Origin: Pontivivens nitratireducens
GTDB lineage: Bacteria; Pseudomonadota; Alphaproteobacteria; Rhodobacterales; Rhodobacteraceae
DNA: 64,000 nucleotides
NCBI RefSeq assembly: GCF_014235845.1
Contig: NZ_JACJUQ010000013.1
Span: forward strand, 26,588-90,587
Direction of reading: 5' to 3'
Part shown: positions 1 through 9,228 of the stretch, piece by piece
Numbering within the stretch: position 1 is the first letter of the stretch
Layout of the letters: each line of letters begins with the position of its first letter
The notes under the pieces: generated by a model
Seen by the model: the letters and a program-made list of their open reading frames with translations, nothing else
What the model was told of the DNA's origin: nothing
The model's database searches: none
Translations under genes and position numbers: made by a program

Positions 1-1
1 C

Positions 2-637
2 TGCGCAACATATGGCGATCGCGATGGTGTGGTGCTGGATGAGCAGACAGGCTTTGCGCCGCTCAACGCCTATGGAGCGTCCAAGATGGCGGTGGAGGCG
101 ATGCTGGCCGATTATAGCCGCGCCCATGACATCGCCCATGTGTCCTTTCGTTATTTCAACGTGGCAGGCGCCGATGCGGATGGTGAGATCGGCGAGGCGC
201 ATGACCCAGAAACCCATCTGATCCCGTTGGCATTGCAGGCGGCAACGGGCCGGCGCGGGGCGTTGACCCTGTTCGGCACGGATTACCCGACGCCTGACGG
301 CACCTGCATTCGCGACTATGTGCATGTGGAGGATTTGGTGGCGGCGCATATCCTCGGCCTGGACCACCTGGCGCGGGGCAGGGGGGAAACCGCGTTCAAC
401 CTTGGCACGGGGCAGGGGTTTTCGGTGCGCGATGTGATCGGTGCTGTCGCGCGTGTCACGGGTATGGATGTGCCCGTGATCGAGGGACAGCGTCGCGCAG
501 GGGACGCCGTCGCGCTGGTGTCGGGATCGTCTCTCGCGCAGGAAGTGCTGGGCTGGCGGGCGGAGCGATCAACGCTGGATAGGATGATCGGCTCCGCCTT
601 TGCGTGGCACCAGAAAGGCGCTCTTTACAAGGAGTAG
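2..637 (+). CDS. galE: UDP-glucose 4-epimerase, 5'-truncated by window edge
   Basis: This is the C-terminal 211 residues of an extended short-chain dehydrogenase/reductase of the GalE type; the frame is open to the window start, so the N-terminal Rossmann GxxGxxG lies outside. The catalytic tyrosine and lysine are visible in NAYGASK near the start, followed by FRYFNVAGAD and the RDYVHVEDL segment typical of GalE substrate-binding regions. The enzyme interconverts UDP-glucose and UDP-galactose (or the GlcNAc/GalNAc pair) in the cytoplasm, supplying sugars for the polysaccharide locus that follows. It is convergent with the Wzc-like gene, with a 23-base gap. The GalE call is firm; the exact hexose preference cannot be read from this part. 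Confidence 0.9.
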   Translation, partial: CATYGDRDGVVLDEQTGFAPLNAYGASKMAVEAMLADYSRAHDIAHVSFRYFNVAGADADGEIGEAHDPETHLIPLALQAATGRRGALTLFGTDYPTPDGTCIRDYVHVEDLVAAHILGLDHLARGRGETAFNLGTGQGFSVRDVIGAVARVTGMDVPVIEGQRRAGDAVALVSGSSLAQEVLGWRAERSTLDRMIGSAFAWHQKGALYKE

Positions 638-645
638 CGGGTTTC

Positions 646-660
646 GCCGGCCCTGCCGGC
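646..660. terminator. short GC hairpin between convergent galE and wzc-like genes
   Basis: A 5-bp perfect stem (GCCGG/CCGGC) with a 5-base loop fills the 23-base gap between two convergent genes. It has no T-tract on either side, so at best it is a weak bidirectional terminator. Confidence 0.3.
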
Positions 661-2787
661 TTATTCCTGCGCGTAGCCCCCGCCATAGGTGTAGTAGCCC
701 TGATAGTAGTATTTGCGGTTCCGCGCGTTCTGCTGGTTCAGAACGCCAAAGACGGGCACGTCCTCGTTCTTGGTCTCGTTCAGCAGGTTCATGGTCTGGC
801 GCACATCCTGTTGTCGTGTTTCAGCCCATTTGATGACCAGCGCGATGGCATCCGCGTGATGCGCCAGATAGCGCCCGTCCACCACCGGCAGCATGGGCGG
901 TGTATCCAGTATGATCACCTCGTAATGATCGCGGACCGCCTTCATCAACTCGGTGAAGAGCTTGGACGTCAGCAACTGGTCGGTGGGCCGGTTCGAGCGG
1001 CCCATGGACGGGATGACTTCCAGATCGGTCAGCGGATCCAGCGCCATGATGTCGGCCAGCGCGACTGGCTCATCCGCAGGGGCGATCAGATAATCGAGCA
1101 GGCCGGTTTTTCCTGACAGGCCCAGTGTCTTGCTGATCGTGGGTTTGCGCAGATCGCAATCGATCAACAGCGTCCGCTTGCCCGAAATCGCATAGGTCCG
1201 CGCCAGGCTGAGCGAGGTTGTCGTCTTGCCTTCGGCCGGAACGGTGGAGGCAACCATGATCACGGTCACATCCTCACTGTTGCCGCCATTGCGCAACAAC
1301 GTCTGATCGATGGAGGCCCGCAGGCGGCGCATTGCCTCTGCGTAGAAGGAGAGGGGCGCCTTGACCACCTGGTCCACCGGGGTTTGCCCGCTTTCGTCGA
1401 TGCGGGGCACAGTGGCGGAGACCGGCAGGTTCAGCACATCCGATGCCTGCGTGTCCGACACGAAGCCACCGACATAGAATTCACGCAGGAAGCCAAGACC
1501 GACACCCACACCCAGCGACACCATCAGCGCGAGCGCCAGTGTCAGCTTCTTGTCCGGGAACGAAGGTCTGGACGGCGCAAAGGCCGGGGACACAACCCGC
1601 GCATCCGCGATTTGCAGATCGGCCTGCGTTTCAAAGTCGCGCAGACGGCTGAGCAGCGTCTGATACTGGTTGCGCGCCAATGTCGCGCGCTGCTGGATCG
1701 AGAAGATCTGGGTCAGCAATTCGGGGGGCAGGTCGGCGCTGAGCACGGAGGAGCGCAGTTCGGATTGGAAATTCGAGGCCTCGGCCTCCATATCCGCCAG
1801 TTCCGCGCGCAAATCGCTCAAGGCGGCGCCGGCCTCATCTGCTAGCCGTGCCTCCAGCGCCTCCAGCTCGGAACGCAGGTTGATCGCCTCATCCGCGGCG
1901 GCGTCGGCGATATCCGCGCTCAACGCGTCACGCTGCTGTTGCAACGCCATCAGTGTATCGTCCTGCAGGGAGGCGGCAATCTCGGCCCAGTTGCCAAGCT
2001 GGATATTGCGGCTGACCTCGTTTGCGACAACGCGGCTTTGTGTGGAGGTGGACCGGATCTCCTCCAATGCCTCGCGCAGGGCGGTCAGGTCGCTGCGACC
2101 GGTTTCCTGCTCGATGCGCGTGAAGTTGAGGTCGATGAAATCGTCAAAGGCGCGTTCGGAATCGACAAGCTCCGCATCGGCCTGTGCGATGCGGGCCTGA
2201 ATGATATCCCGCGCGGCCAGTGCGCCGCCGATCTTGGCCTGGATTTGCTGGTCGATATAGGTTTGCGCAGTGATATTCGCCAGTTCCGCCGCCGTTTGCG
2301 GGTTTTGCGATGTGACGCGCAGCTCAACCAGATAGGTCAGGCCCCGGCGGCTGACGCTGATTGCATTGCTGAATCTGTTCACCACCCCCTTGAGAAGCTT
2401 GTCGGGGGAGACGTCGGTGGTTTCCTCGAAGCCGAGGATCGCCTCAACCCGGTCGCGCAGGCTGAGTTGCACGCCGAATTCCGGCGAGGATACCAAATCA
2501 GCGTTCTGTACCACTGCCAGTGCAATCGCCTCGGACCGCATGATCTCAACCTCGGAGGAGACGCGCGCATTGTCCGCGGAGGCAGATGTCTGTCGCTCGG
2601 CCGTGTCGAGCAGGTTCGCAGAAGACGGGTCAATCAAGATCAGGGTCGAGGCCGTGTAGAGTGGCGTTAATGAAAACAGCCATAATGTCGTCAGGCCGAG
2701 TATCAGCACAACAGTGTAAAAGATGACCCTCAGTTGACGACGCAGCACGCCTAGCAAACCGCGAATGTCGATGCTGTTTTGTTCCAT
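661..2787 (-). CDS. Wzc/ExoP-type polysaccharide co-polymerase with tyrosine autokinase domain
   Basis: An inner-membrane protein that controls chain length and export of Wzy-dependent polysaccharide. An N-terminal Wzz-like region starts with a transmembrane helix (IFYTVVLILGLTTLWLF, about residues 22-38), followed by a long Ala/Glu-rich predicted coiled coil, a proline-rich APSRPSFP motif and a second helix (LTLALALMVSLGVGVGLGFL). The cytoplasmic BY-kinase domain has Walker A PAEGKTT near residue 515, Walker A' LLIDCDLRKP, Walker B VIILDTPP, and a C-terminal tyrosine cluster (KYYYQGYYTYGGGY), the usual autophosphorylation tail. The ATG at 2787 is preferred over an in-frame TTG at 2808. It is the last gene of a minus operon with the ligase-like and phosphatase genes. 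Confidence 0.88.
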   Translation of the reverse strand: MEQNSIDIRGLLGVLRRQLRVIFYTVVLILGLTTLWLFSLTPLYTASTLILIDPSSANLLDTAERQTSASADNARVSSEVEIMRSEAIALAVVQNADLVSSPEFGVQLSLRDRVEAILGFEETTDVSPDKLLKGVVNRFSNAISVSRRGLTYLVELRVTSQNPQTAAELANITAQTYIDQQIQAKIGGALAARDIIQARIAQADAELVDSERAFDDFIDLNFTRIEQETGRSDLTALREALEEIRSTSTQSRVVANEVSRNIQLGNWAEIAASLQDDTLMALQQQRDALSADIADAAADEAINLRSELEALEARLADEAGAALSDLRAELADMEAEASNFQSELRSSVLSADLPPELLTQIFSIQQRATLARNQYQTLLSRLRDFETQADLQIADARVVSPAFAPSRPSFPDKKLTLALALMVSLGVGVGLGFLREFYVGGFVSDTQASDVLNLPVSATVPRIDESGQTPVDQVVKAPLSFYAEAMRRLRASIDQTLLRNGGNSEDVTVIMVASTVPAEGKTTTSLSLARTYAISGKRTLLIDCDLRKPTISKTLGLSGKTGLLDYLIAPADEPVALADIMALDPLTDLEVIPSMGRSNRPTDQLLTSKLFTELMKAVRDHYEVIILDTPPMLPVVDGRYLAHHADAIALVIKWAETRQQDVRQTMNLLNETKNEDVPVFGVLNQQNARNRKYYYQGYYTYGGGYAQE

Positions 2788-2871
2788 ATGGATTGCCGAA
2801 ACCCTCAAATGACTTCAATTCGGTATGCTAACCGGAGGTTGACTAGCAAAGCAGCTAGGTAGCAACCAGTC

Positions 2872-3654
2872 TTAATCTGTCTGTATGACACAAGGTAGGT
2901 CAATGCCATCTAGCCGCACTGCGGTAAGTGGCCCGCCGGAATATACGCCTGTATCCACATTGATGCGCCATTCCAACAGTTCAGGCTGCTTGCAGGGAGT
3001 ATGTCCGTGCACAATTACACGGTCGAGCACACAGTCGGGCGGGACCTCGTGGTTCAGGAAGGAATTGCGGATCCACAACAGCGTGTGTTCGTCCTGCTCA
3101 TCCAGCGGGCGCATCGGATCGACGCCGGCATGGCACAGGAAATGCGTCCGCGTAGAGAAAGCCAGCGGCAGCCCCGCCATGAAGTCCATATGCTCCTGGG
3201 GGACCACGGACTGCACCATTTGCGCAGCGTGGCGCGGTACAGTCTGCATTTGATCGGTATACAACCCGTATGAAGCCAGCGTTTCGCGCCCGCCCATGTC
3301 CAGCCACGGGGCGTTCAGATCGGGTGCCTGCAGAAACTGCTCGAACATGACCTCGTGATTTCCCTTGAGGCTGTGACGCTCGACCCCCGGCGGGGGCGGG
3401 GCGCTCAACCGATCAAGCACGCCGGCACTGTCGGGGCCGCGATCAACATAATCGCCCAGCGTCACGATGCGGACGCGGTCCTCGCCCCTGGCGTGTGCAT
3501 CGGCCAGAATGGCTGCCTCCAGCCGGTCATAGTGAGCCAGATGACCGTGAATGTCGCCCACGGCATATAGCGGCCCTTCGTCGAGGATTTGCACGGGGGC
3601 ATATGTTTGTAACTGTCTGGAAGGACGTCCGAACAGGTGCGAAAGTGGATTCAT
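2872..3654 (-). CDS. PPP-family metallophosphatase (serine/threonine or dual-specificity)
   Basis: A 260-residue cytoplasmic calcineurin-like phosphoesterase with all PPP motifs in order: GDIHGH (33-38), GDYVDRG (68-74), GNHE (98-101), a later LCHAGVDP and VHGHTP, which bind a dinuclear metal centre. Its start overlaps the stop of the upstream ligase-like gene by four bases (ATGA), and 84 bases separate its stop from the preferred wzc-like start, so translation with the export genes is likely. Bacterial PPP enzymes of this size can act on phospho-Ser/Thr and sometimes phospho-Tyr; the position next to a tyrosine autokinase suggests, but does not prove, that it reverses that modification. A diadenosine-polyphosphate hydrolase (ApaH-like) role is the main alternative. 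Confidence 0.85.
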   Translation of the reverse strand: MNPLSHLFGRPSRQLQTYAPVQILDEGPLYAVGDIHGHLAHYDRLEAAILADAHARGEDRVRIVTLGDYVDRGPDSAGVLDRLSAPPPPGVERHSLKGNHEVMFEQFLQAPDLNAPWLDMGGRETLASYGLYTDQMQTVPRHAAQMVQSVVPQEHMDFMAGLPLAFSTRTHFLCHAGVDPMRPLDEQDEHTLLWIRNSFLNHEVPPDCVLDRVIVHGHTPCKQPELLEWRINVDTGVYSGGPLTAVRLDGIDLPCVIQTD

Positions 3655-5138
3655 GATCTGCGCCGTCTCCGTTTGCGCACATGTTTCTCCTCTGACGCTT
3701 GAGGGTCTGTTTTGCGGGCTGCTTCACTGCGTGTGATCTGCGCACCAGTCCGGTTCCCGCCTAGGGCCAGTGCAACCAATGCGAGAAATAGCCAGACATT
3801 TGCCTGCATTTCTAGGCTGAAATCAACCAGAGAGTGTATGGCGCCGGTCGCAATCACTCCTGCGCCGATGGCAGGCAGCACGATATCGCTTTCGCGCCGC
3901 AGGGCCGCGCCGAGGCAGGCAACAAAGGCGCCTCCTACCAGCAGAAGCGGGATCGAACCGAACAGAACGCCGGTTTCCGACCAATGCGCCAGATAGGTGG
4001 AATGCGCACGCGCCCAACTGAATTCCGACGAGACAGGGGGCGCGCGAAAGGCCCGGTAGACCACTTCGAAACTATCCGCCCCCCAACCGGTCAGCGGACG
4101 CTGCGAAATCATGTCCAGAACCTGCCGATAGACAGCCAGACGGACATCCGCGTTTTCCTCAACTGTGCCCAGACGATCGAACAGAACGCCGCCATATAGC
4201 CATGCAGCCCCGCCACCTACAGCCAACAGAACCAGCGGCACCAGCAGGATCGTTCCGCGGCCCAATCCCAGGCGACGCGCCAGAATCAGGGTCAGGGTCA
4301 GGCCCGCGCCGATCAGCCCGGCAAAAACCCCCATCCGCGAATTGGTCTGCAGCATCGTCGCCAATAGGACCAGGCAGGTCAGGATCAGCAGATAGACATG
4401 CATTGTTCCCGCATTGGTCAGCCGCGTGGTGACGCTGTCGCTTCGCACTCCGCCGCGACGTGTTGCGCGATCTGCGGCCAGCCCCAACCCCGTGATCAGA
4501 CCCATGGCGAGAAAGGTCGCGAACGAATTGCGGTTTACGAAGGGGCCGGTCGCGGATCCCAGATAGGCCCATTTCTCAAACAACAGGATCGTATCGCCGA
4601 ACTGAAGCAGCGCCAGCAATCCATAGAGCGCCCAACCGGCCACGATAAACACCAGCGCCTGCGCAACATATTTCGCGCGATCCCGGTTTCCCGCGATCTG
4701 CAACACCAGCATGAATACCATGCCGTAACCCGCAACCCGCAGGGCTGCCAGGGTCGTGGCGCCAGGGGTCAGGCTCAACGTATTGGTCTCGACGACCAGC
4801 CCCGAGGGCAGCAGGGTTTCAAACCCGCCCAGTATCAGGCCCAGTGGCAGCACCTGCACCACAATCCAGCCTAGATATAGCCCGCCCAGGGCAATGGCGG
4901 GCTTCAACCAGCGTGCCGATATACGGGTGCGTTCGCCGCGCAGGGCGAAGGCACCGAAATAGAGGGCTCCGCCCAGTCCCGCGACCAGGGCGCCGAGGGC
5001 CCAGAACACGGGGCGGTTCGATCCCAATGGCAGGGGCGACAGGGCGAGGGCGATCAGAATCGCGACCATCAGAATGGTTTGGGCGCTGCTTTTCTCGCGC
5101 GAGCGGGATCCGGCTGTTGAGGTGGACTGTGTACTCAT
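3651..5138 (-). CDS. O-antigen ligase/polymerase-like membrane protein (Wzy_C family)
   Basis: A 495-residue polytopic protein with roughly ten to twelve hydrophobic helices, beginning after a short polar Ser/Thr-rich N-terminus. Near the C-terminus the periplasmic loop RAHSTYLAHWSETG carries the conserved His/Tyr/Glu pattern of the O-antigen ligase/polymerase family. The protein ends in a very basic KRRRRRS tail. It would polymerise or ligate lipid-linked glycan repeat units on the outer face of the inner membrane. It overlaps both neighbours by four bases, which fixes it in the operon with the phosphatase and Wzc-like kinase. Whether it is the polymerase or the ligase cannot be told; a second protein of this superfamily is at 17796. 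Confidence 0.78.
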   Translation of the reverse strand: MSTQSTSTAGSRSREKSSAQTILMVAILIALALSPLPLGSNRPVFWALGALVAGLGGALYFGAFALRGERTRISARWLKPAIALGGLYLGWIVVQVLPLGLILGGFETLLPSGLVVETNTLSLTPGATTLAALRVAGYGMVFMLVLQIAGNRDRAKYVAQALVFIVAGWALYGLLALLQFGDTILLFEKWAYLGSATGPFVNRNSFATFLAMGLITGLGLAADRATRRGGVRSDSVTTRLTNAGTMHVYLLILTCLVLLATMLQTNSRMGVFAGLIGAGLTLTLILARRLGLGRGTILLVPLVLLAVGGGAAWLYGGVLFDRLGTVEENADVRLAVYRQVLDMISQRPLTGWGADSFEVVYRAFRAPPVSSEFSWARAHSTYLAHWSETGVLFGSIPLLLVGGAFVACLGAALRRESDIVLPAIGAGVIATGAIHSLVDFSLEMQANVWLFLALVALALGGNRTGAQITRSEAARKTDPQASEEKHVRKRRRRRS

Positions 5139-5800
5139 CCCTGCAGATCCTGTCCGATTGCTCTGACATTTCCCAGGAATCTTCTTTGCTGTCTGGGCGG
5201 CAAGGTCTCGATGAGGTCTACGATCCGCTCACGGAAATCCTCGTCAGACCAATACCGGTCTGCCAGGCGGCCGACACCACGACGGCTTTGCGCAAGAATC
5301 AGAAGATCGGCATTCTGGCCCCGCGCCTGTTCCGGGTCGGTTTGCAGAACTTCGATGCGCTCATCCAGCCGTGCTCGGCGCAATGCGATCCATAACTCAT
5401 AGGGGGCAGTCTGGCGCGAACGCTCAAGCGCGGCGAAAACTTCGGGTATATTGCCCCGTTCCATCTGCAGGGCCGCCTTGGCCCACCATACAAAACTGTC
5501 ACTGGGGGCATGGGCCAGCGCGCGATCGACCTGCGTTTCGCAATGCACGCGAATCGCCTCGCGCTGCGCTGCATCCACCTGCAGAATCGCGGGATTGCTG
5601 ATCGTATCGACACACAAATCAAGGACACGTTTTTGGGAATCCGTCGAGAACCCGACTTGCGGTCTCCCTGATTCCATCGCCTGCATGCGTGTGGCTTGTG
5701 AATGCCCCGCGCCAACCACGGCACGCAGTTCACTCATTAGAACCGGCATCGAGGCTATAGCGAGGAAAACCCCCGCTAAAGCTGGATAAATAGACTTCAT
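5135..5800 (-). CDS. membrane-anchored hypothetical protein of the polysaccharide operon
   Basis: A protein of 221 residues with one N-terminal hydrophobic helix (SIYPALAGVFLAIASMPVLM) and a soluble, mostly helical, probably periplasmic remainder. The middle (WWAKAALQMERGNIPEVFAA) has the spacing of a single TPR-like hairpin and may bind another protein. The ATG at 5800 is preferred to the one at 5824 because the hydrophobic helix then starts at the N-terminus. It is the first gene of the minus operon and overlaps the ligase-like gene by four bases. An assembly or regulatory partner of the polymerase is possible, but no family was recognised. Confidence 0.7.
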   Translation of the reverse strand: MKSIYPALAGVFLAIASMPVLMSELRAVVGAGHSQATRMQAMESGRPQVGFSTDSQKRVLDLCVDTISNPAILQVDAAQREAIRVHCETQVDRALAHAPSDSFVWWAKAALQMERGNIPEVFAALERSRQTAPYELWIALRRARLDERIEVLQTDPEQARGQNADLLILAQSRRGVGRLADRYWSDEDFRERIVDLIETLPPRQQRRFLGNVRAIGQDLQG

Positions 5801-5946
5801 TGTTGCACATACCCCCAAGGGCATAGCTACCCCATCTCAAAAACCAGGGGAAGTTACGTTGTTATCAATTCGTTAGTTTCGGCGCGACGTAAAAATACAC
5901 GTTTTTGGGTCAGGACGTCGCTGCGCATGAGATACAGGTTGTATTT

Positions 5947-5978
5947 TTGATGCAGTGCGACGTAAACTCATGTATAAT
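5947..5978 (+). promoter_or_regulatory. candidate sigma-70 promoter of the Thr-rich secreted protein gene
   Basis: A perfect TATAAT lies at 5973-5978, 39 bases before the ATG at 6018. The best upstream hexamer (TTGATG at 5947) is spaced 20 bases away, which is too far for a strong sigma-70 promoter. The 10-mer GCGACGTAAA occurs at 5884-5893 and again at 5957-5966 in this divergent intergenic region, so a regulator binding direct repeats is possible. Confidence 0.4.
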
Positions 5979-6017
5979 CTCGTGTATCAAGGCGTTTATT
6001 TTTATCTGGAGGCTATC

Positions 6018-6494
6018 ATGACCCTCACTCTCCGCGCTGCACTTGCAGCCCTCGCGCTCGTGCTCGCGTCTGTGCCAGCTTCCGCTCAGGATGACGGACG
6101 CGCCTTCGACGTACAGATCGCTGATCAGATCGCTGCAGCATGCGGTTCGGATTCCGGCGCATGTGCCGCTATCCTCGCAACCATTCCTCCAAATAGCCCC
6201 CTGCACGAGCAGGCGATGGTCGCGGCTATTTCCAGCGGGATGTCCGATGCAGAGGTTGCACAGGTTGCACAGGCCGCCAAACTCTCCCCGGCACAGGCTC
6301 AGCGCGTTCAGACTGTTGCTGCGGTACAGGGCCGCACTTCGGGAGCTGTCTCTGCAGCGATCGCGGCGGCCACAGTCGGGGTTACTACAACCACGACTAC
6401 GACCACGACTGCAGGAAACACGAACACTTCAAATACTACGCCTTCCAGCGACAATGACGACGACGATGATGAGGATGAAGGCAGCCCCACATAA
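6018..6494 (+). CDS. secreted protein with poly-Thr stretch and acidic C-terminal tail
   Basis: The ATG at 6018 follows a clear GGAGG Shine-Dalgarno and starts a 158-residue protein. It opens with a Sec signal peptide (ALAALALVLASVPASAQ, cleavage probably after ASA), followed by an Ala-rich helical domain of about 90 residues with a cysteine pair (CGSDSGAC). A run of nine consecutive threonines comes next, then an Asn/Ser/Thr linker and a tail with an uninterrupted DDDDDEDE. The Thr tract uses mixed Thr codons, so it is not a simple microsatellite. It is a stand-alone transcription unit with its own terminator inside the polysaccharide locus. A role in calcium binding, adhesion or as a glycosylated surface protein would be a guess. 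Confidence 0.72.
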   Translation: MTLTLRAALAALALVLASVPASAQDDGRAFDVQIADQIAAACGSDSGACAAILATIPPNSPLHEQAMVAAISSGMSDAEVAQVAQAAKLSPAQAQRVQTVAAVQGRTSGAVSAAIAAATVGVTTTTTTTTTAGNTNTSNTTPSSDNDDDDDEDEGSPT

Positions 6495-6521
6495 GCGACT
6501 GCCAGCATTGTTGAGATATCC

Positions 6522-6546
6522 AAAGGGGGCTTCGGCCCCCTTTTTC
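6522..6546 (+). terminator. strong rho-independent terminator with UUCG tetraloop
   Basis: AAAGGGGGC, a UUCG loop and GCCCCCTTTTT form a nine-pair A/T-extended stem closed by a C-G pair around the very stable UUCG tetraloop, followed by Ts. It ends the transcript of the Thr-rich protein gene, 28 bases after its stop. On the minus strand it could also act as a weaker terminator for the epimerase operon. Confidence 0.9.
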
Positions 6547-6590
6547 GTGCGATCCACACTGCATTTGAACTTTCCCGGGCGTGTTCCCAA

Positions 6591-7613
6591 TCAGCCGCGA
6601 CGCTCCCGATACCAGTCTACAAAGGCGGCCACGCCCGTGCGCAGGTCGGTGCGGGGCAGGGGGGCACCGGTCAAGGCGCGATACAGGTCGGTACTGGCCC
6701 AGGTTGCAGGTACATCGCCCTTTTGCATGGGCATCAGGCGGCGCTCGGCTTTCTGTCCCATCGCGGCCTCGATCGCCTCGACAAAATCAGCCAAGCGGCT
6801 GGGAGCGCCATTTCCGATATTAACCACACGCCATGGTGCGGCCGGGCTGAGGCTGTCGCACGGATCGAGTGTGAATGCACCGCGCGCGTCCACTTGTGGA
6901 GGCTGCACGTCGATCAGAGCCGCGATTCCCGTGACCAGATCGTCGACATAGGTGAAGTCACGGGACATATCGCCATTGTTATACAACTCGACAGGATTGC
7001 CCGCCTCCATCGCGGTCACGAATTTATAAAGCGCCATGTCGGGCCGGCCCCATGGGCCGTAAACAGTAAAGAACCGGAACAGCGTCGTGGGGATCCGCCA
7101 CAGATGGGCATAGGAATGCGCCATCGCCTCGTTCGCCTTTTTCGTCGCGGCATACAGCGTCAGCGGATGATCGGCTGCGTGAACCTCGGCAAAGGGCATT
7201 TCGGTATTCGCGCCGTAGGCCGAGGAGGTCGAGGCCATCATCAGATGCGCGGGTTCATGCATCCGCGCGATTTCGAGCACATTGAAGCCGCCAACCAGAT
7301 TCGCCTCGACATAGGCGCGTGGCGCTTCGAGGCTGTAGCGCACCCCTGCCTGCGCTGCGAGATGTACGATCAGGTCGGGCTGCGCGGCATCTGCTGCGGC
7401 TTCCAGCGCGGGCATATCCTCCAGCATGGCCTCATGCGCGGTGAAGCTCGGATGTCTGTCCAGCAGGGCATGGCGGTCGCGCTTCAGGCTGACATCATAG
7501 TAGTCGGTCATACCGTCATAGCCGTGCACGACCCAACCCGCATCCAGCAGGTGGCGGGCAAGGTGGAAGCCGATGAACCCGGCGGTGCCGGTGATGAATG
7601 CGCGGCGGCTCAC
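6591..7613 (-). CDS. NAD-dependent epimerase, UDP-glucuronate 4-epimerase-like
   Basis: A 340-residue extended [18 protein letters not shown] near residue 9 is the NAD-binding GxxGxx[16 protein letters not shown] matches the UDP-glucuronate/UDP-GlcNAc epimerase subfamily; STSSAYGAN and [10 protein letters not shown] carry the catalytic Ser/Thr and YxxxK. The likely reaction is UDP-glucuronate to UDP-galacturonate. The start overlaps the end of the UDP-glucose dehydrogenase gene by four bases, so glucose, glucuronate and galacturonate steps are translationally linked. The family call is firm, the exact substrate is inferred from subfamily and neighbour. Confidence 0.88.
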   Translation of the reverse strand: MSRRAFITGTAGFIGFHLARHLLDAGWVVHGYDGMTDYYDVSLKRDRHALLDRHPSFTAHEAMLEDMPALEAAADAAQPDLIVHLAAQAGVRYSLEAPRAYVEANLVGGFNVLEIARMHEPAHLMMASTSSAYGANTEMPFAEVHAADHPLTLYAATKKANEAMAHSYAHLWRIPTTLFRFFTVYGPWGRPDMALYKFVTAMEAGNPVELYNNGDMSRDFTYVDDLVTGIAALIDVQPPQVDARGAFTLDPCDSLSPAAPWRVVNIGNGAPSRLADFVEAIEAAMGQKAERRLMPMQKGDVPATWASTDLYRALTGAPLPRTDLRTGVAAFVDWYRERRG

Positions 7614-8935
7614 GCGTTTGTTCCGTCTGTCAGGCCCCGGCCGATGGCGATGGCCTTGAACCCGGCGGCGGTCAGATCCTCACTGCGATAGATGTTGCGC
7701 AAATCGGCAATGGCGGTGCCGCGCATCGCCTTGCGCAGACGCGTCAGGTCCAGTGCCCGGAACTGGTTCCATTCGGTCAACAGAACCACGGCGTCGGCCT
7801 CTTGCACGGCGTCATAGGGATCCTCGTGCCATGTCACGCCGGGCAGCAGACGCTCCCCCTCGTGCCGGCCCTGCGGATCGGTGACGCGAACCTCGGCCCC
7901 TGCGCCGACAAGGGCGGGGACGATGGTCAGCGAGGGGGCCTCACGCATGTCATCGGTATCAGGCTTGAACGTCACGCCCAGCACGGCGACCCGTTTGCCG
8001 GCGATTCGTCCGTCGAGCATGTCGAAAATCTTGTCCACCATGCGCCGTTTGATCGCCTCGTTCACGTCGATCACGGTTTCCACGATGCGCTGGGGGACGG
8101 CGTGCTCCTGACCGATGCGGGCCAGGGCGCGGGTGTCCTTGGGAAAGCACGATCCGCCATAGCCGGGGCCTGCATGCAGGAATTTGGGCCCGATCCGACC
8201 GTCCAGTCCCATCCCCTTGGACACCTGCTTCACATCGGCACCGACCCGTTCACATAAAGAGGCGATTTCGTTGATGAAGGTAATCTTGGTCGCCAGAAAC
8301 GCATTGGCGGCGTATTTGATCATCTCCGCCGAGGCCAGATCGGTGAACATGACCGGCGCGTCGCGCAGGCTGAGCGGGCGATAGATCGCCTGCATCACGT
8401 CGCGGGCGCGGTCATTCTCGACACCGACAACCACGCGATCAGGGCGCATGAAATCCTCGATCGCGGCACCTTCGCGCAGGAATTCAGGGTTGGAGGCCAC
8501 ATCGAAATCAGCCTCGGGCGCGGTTTCGGACAGGATCCGGGCAACCCGCGCATTGGTCCCCACAGGCACGGTCGATTTGGTGACCACGACCGTATAATCG
8601 GTCAGGGCTGTTGCGATTTCGCGGGCGGCCGCCTCGACATAGCTGAGGTCGGCATGGCCGTCGCCACGGCGGGTCGGGGTGCCCACCGCGATGAACACCG
8701 CATCGGCCTGCGCGACTGCATCTGCAAGGTTGGTGCTGAAATCCAATCGCCGGGCCGCCATGTTGCGCGCCATCAGCTCATCCAGACCCGGTTCATAGAT
8801 CGGCACTTCGCCCGCACTGAGTCGGGCGATCTTGTCCGCGTTCAGATCAACACAGGTGACGCTGTGGCCGAAATCGGAAAAACAGACGCCTGACACGAGG
8901 CCGACATATCCGGTTCCTATCATCGCAATACGCAT
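7610..8935 (-). CDS. ugd: UDP-glucose 6-dehydrogenase
   Basis: A 441-residue cytoplasmic enzyme that oxidises UDP-glucose to UDP-glucuronate with two NAD+. The N-terminal Rossmann motif is [12 protein letters not shown]; the catalytic cysteine is in [12 protein letters not shown]; the C-terminal UDP-binding domain contains [16 protein letters not shown]. The frame is open far upstream, but the start is taken at the ATG at 8935 because the Rossmann strand begins there and AAAGGAA lies just before it. It is the first gene of a two-gene minus operon with the epimerase and is divergent from the rhamnose operon. Confidence 0.95.
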   Translation of the reverse strand: MRIAMIGTGYVGLVSGVCFSDFGHSVTCVDLNADKIARLSAGEVPIYEPGLDELMARNMAARRLDFSTNLADAVAQADAVFIAVGTPTRRGDGHADLSYVEAAAREIATALTDYTVVVTKSTVPVGTNARVARILSETAPEADFDVASNPEFLREGAAIEDFMRPDRVVVGVENDRARDVMQAIYRPLSLRDAPVMFTDLASAEMIKYAANAFLATKITFINEIASLCERVGADVKQVSKGMGLDGRIGPKFLHAGPGYGGSCFPKDTRALARIGQEHAVPQRIVETVIDVNEAIKRRMVDKIFDMLDGRIAGKRVAVLGVTFKPDTDDMREAPSLTIVPALVGAGAEVRVTDPQGRHEGERLLPGVTWHEDPYDAVQEADAVVLLTEWNQFRALDLTRLRKAMRGTAIADLRNIYRSEDLTAAGFKAIAIGRGLTDGTNA

Positions 8936-9053
8936 GACCGTTCCTTTCGCCAATATTCTGCATCTTGTGTCTTTTCCGCTCACAAAAGCCAAGCGCAGCC
9001 CGAAGCATACAGACAGGACACAGCGAAAGCGCAAGGTAGAGGAATACCTGCTT

Positions 9054-9170
9054 TCAATTGTATTCCGGCTTTTGCCGTGCATATTTCCGTTGCAATGCAG
9101 CGTAAGCCGCCGGATCGTAGCAGAAGCGGGATTTACCATCCTGCCAGGTGTAGGGAAAAGATGCGCAGTA
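9054..9170 (-). pseudogene. 38-codon remnant of an unidentified (probably secreted) protein gene
   Basis: In the 293-base gap between ugd and rfbC one minus frame reads YCASFPYTWQDGKSRFCYD, continues DPAAYAALQRKYARQKPEYN and stops. It is bounded upstream by a TAA, has no start codon, and has protein-like composition with two cysteines and many aromatics. It looks like the 3' end of a gene whose 5' part was lost when the present arrangement formed. No family is recognised, and a chance open stretch cannot be excluded. Confidence 0.35.
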
Positions 9171-9228
9171 TTACGGGCCTCTTCTCCGGTCGCGATTACC
9201 GGCTGGAAAACTGACGGATGGAAATTCA

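Noticed and set aside
6380..6420. The Thr-coding stretch as a slippage-prone repeat.
   Set aside because: All four Thr codons are mixed, so there is no perfect short tandem repeat to slip.
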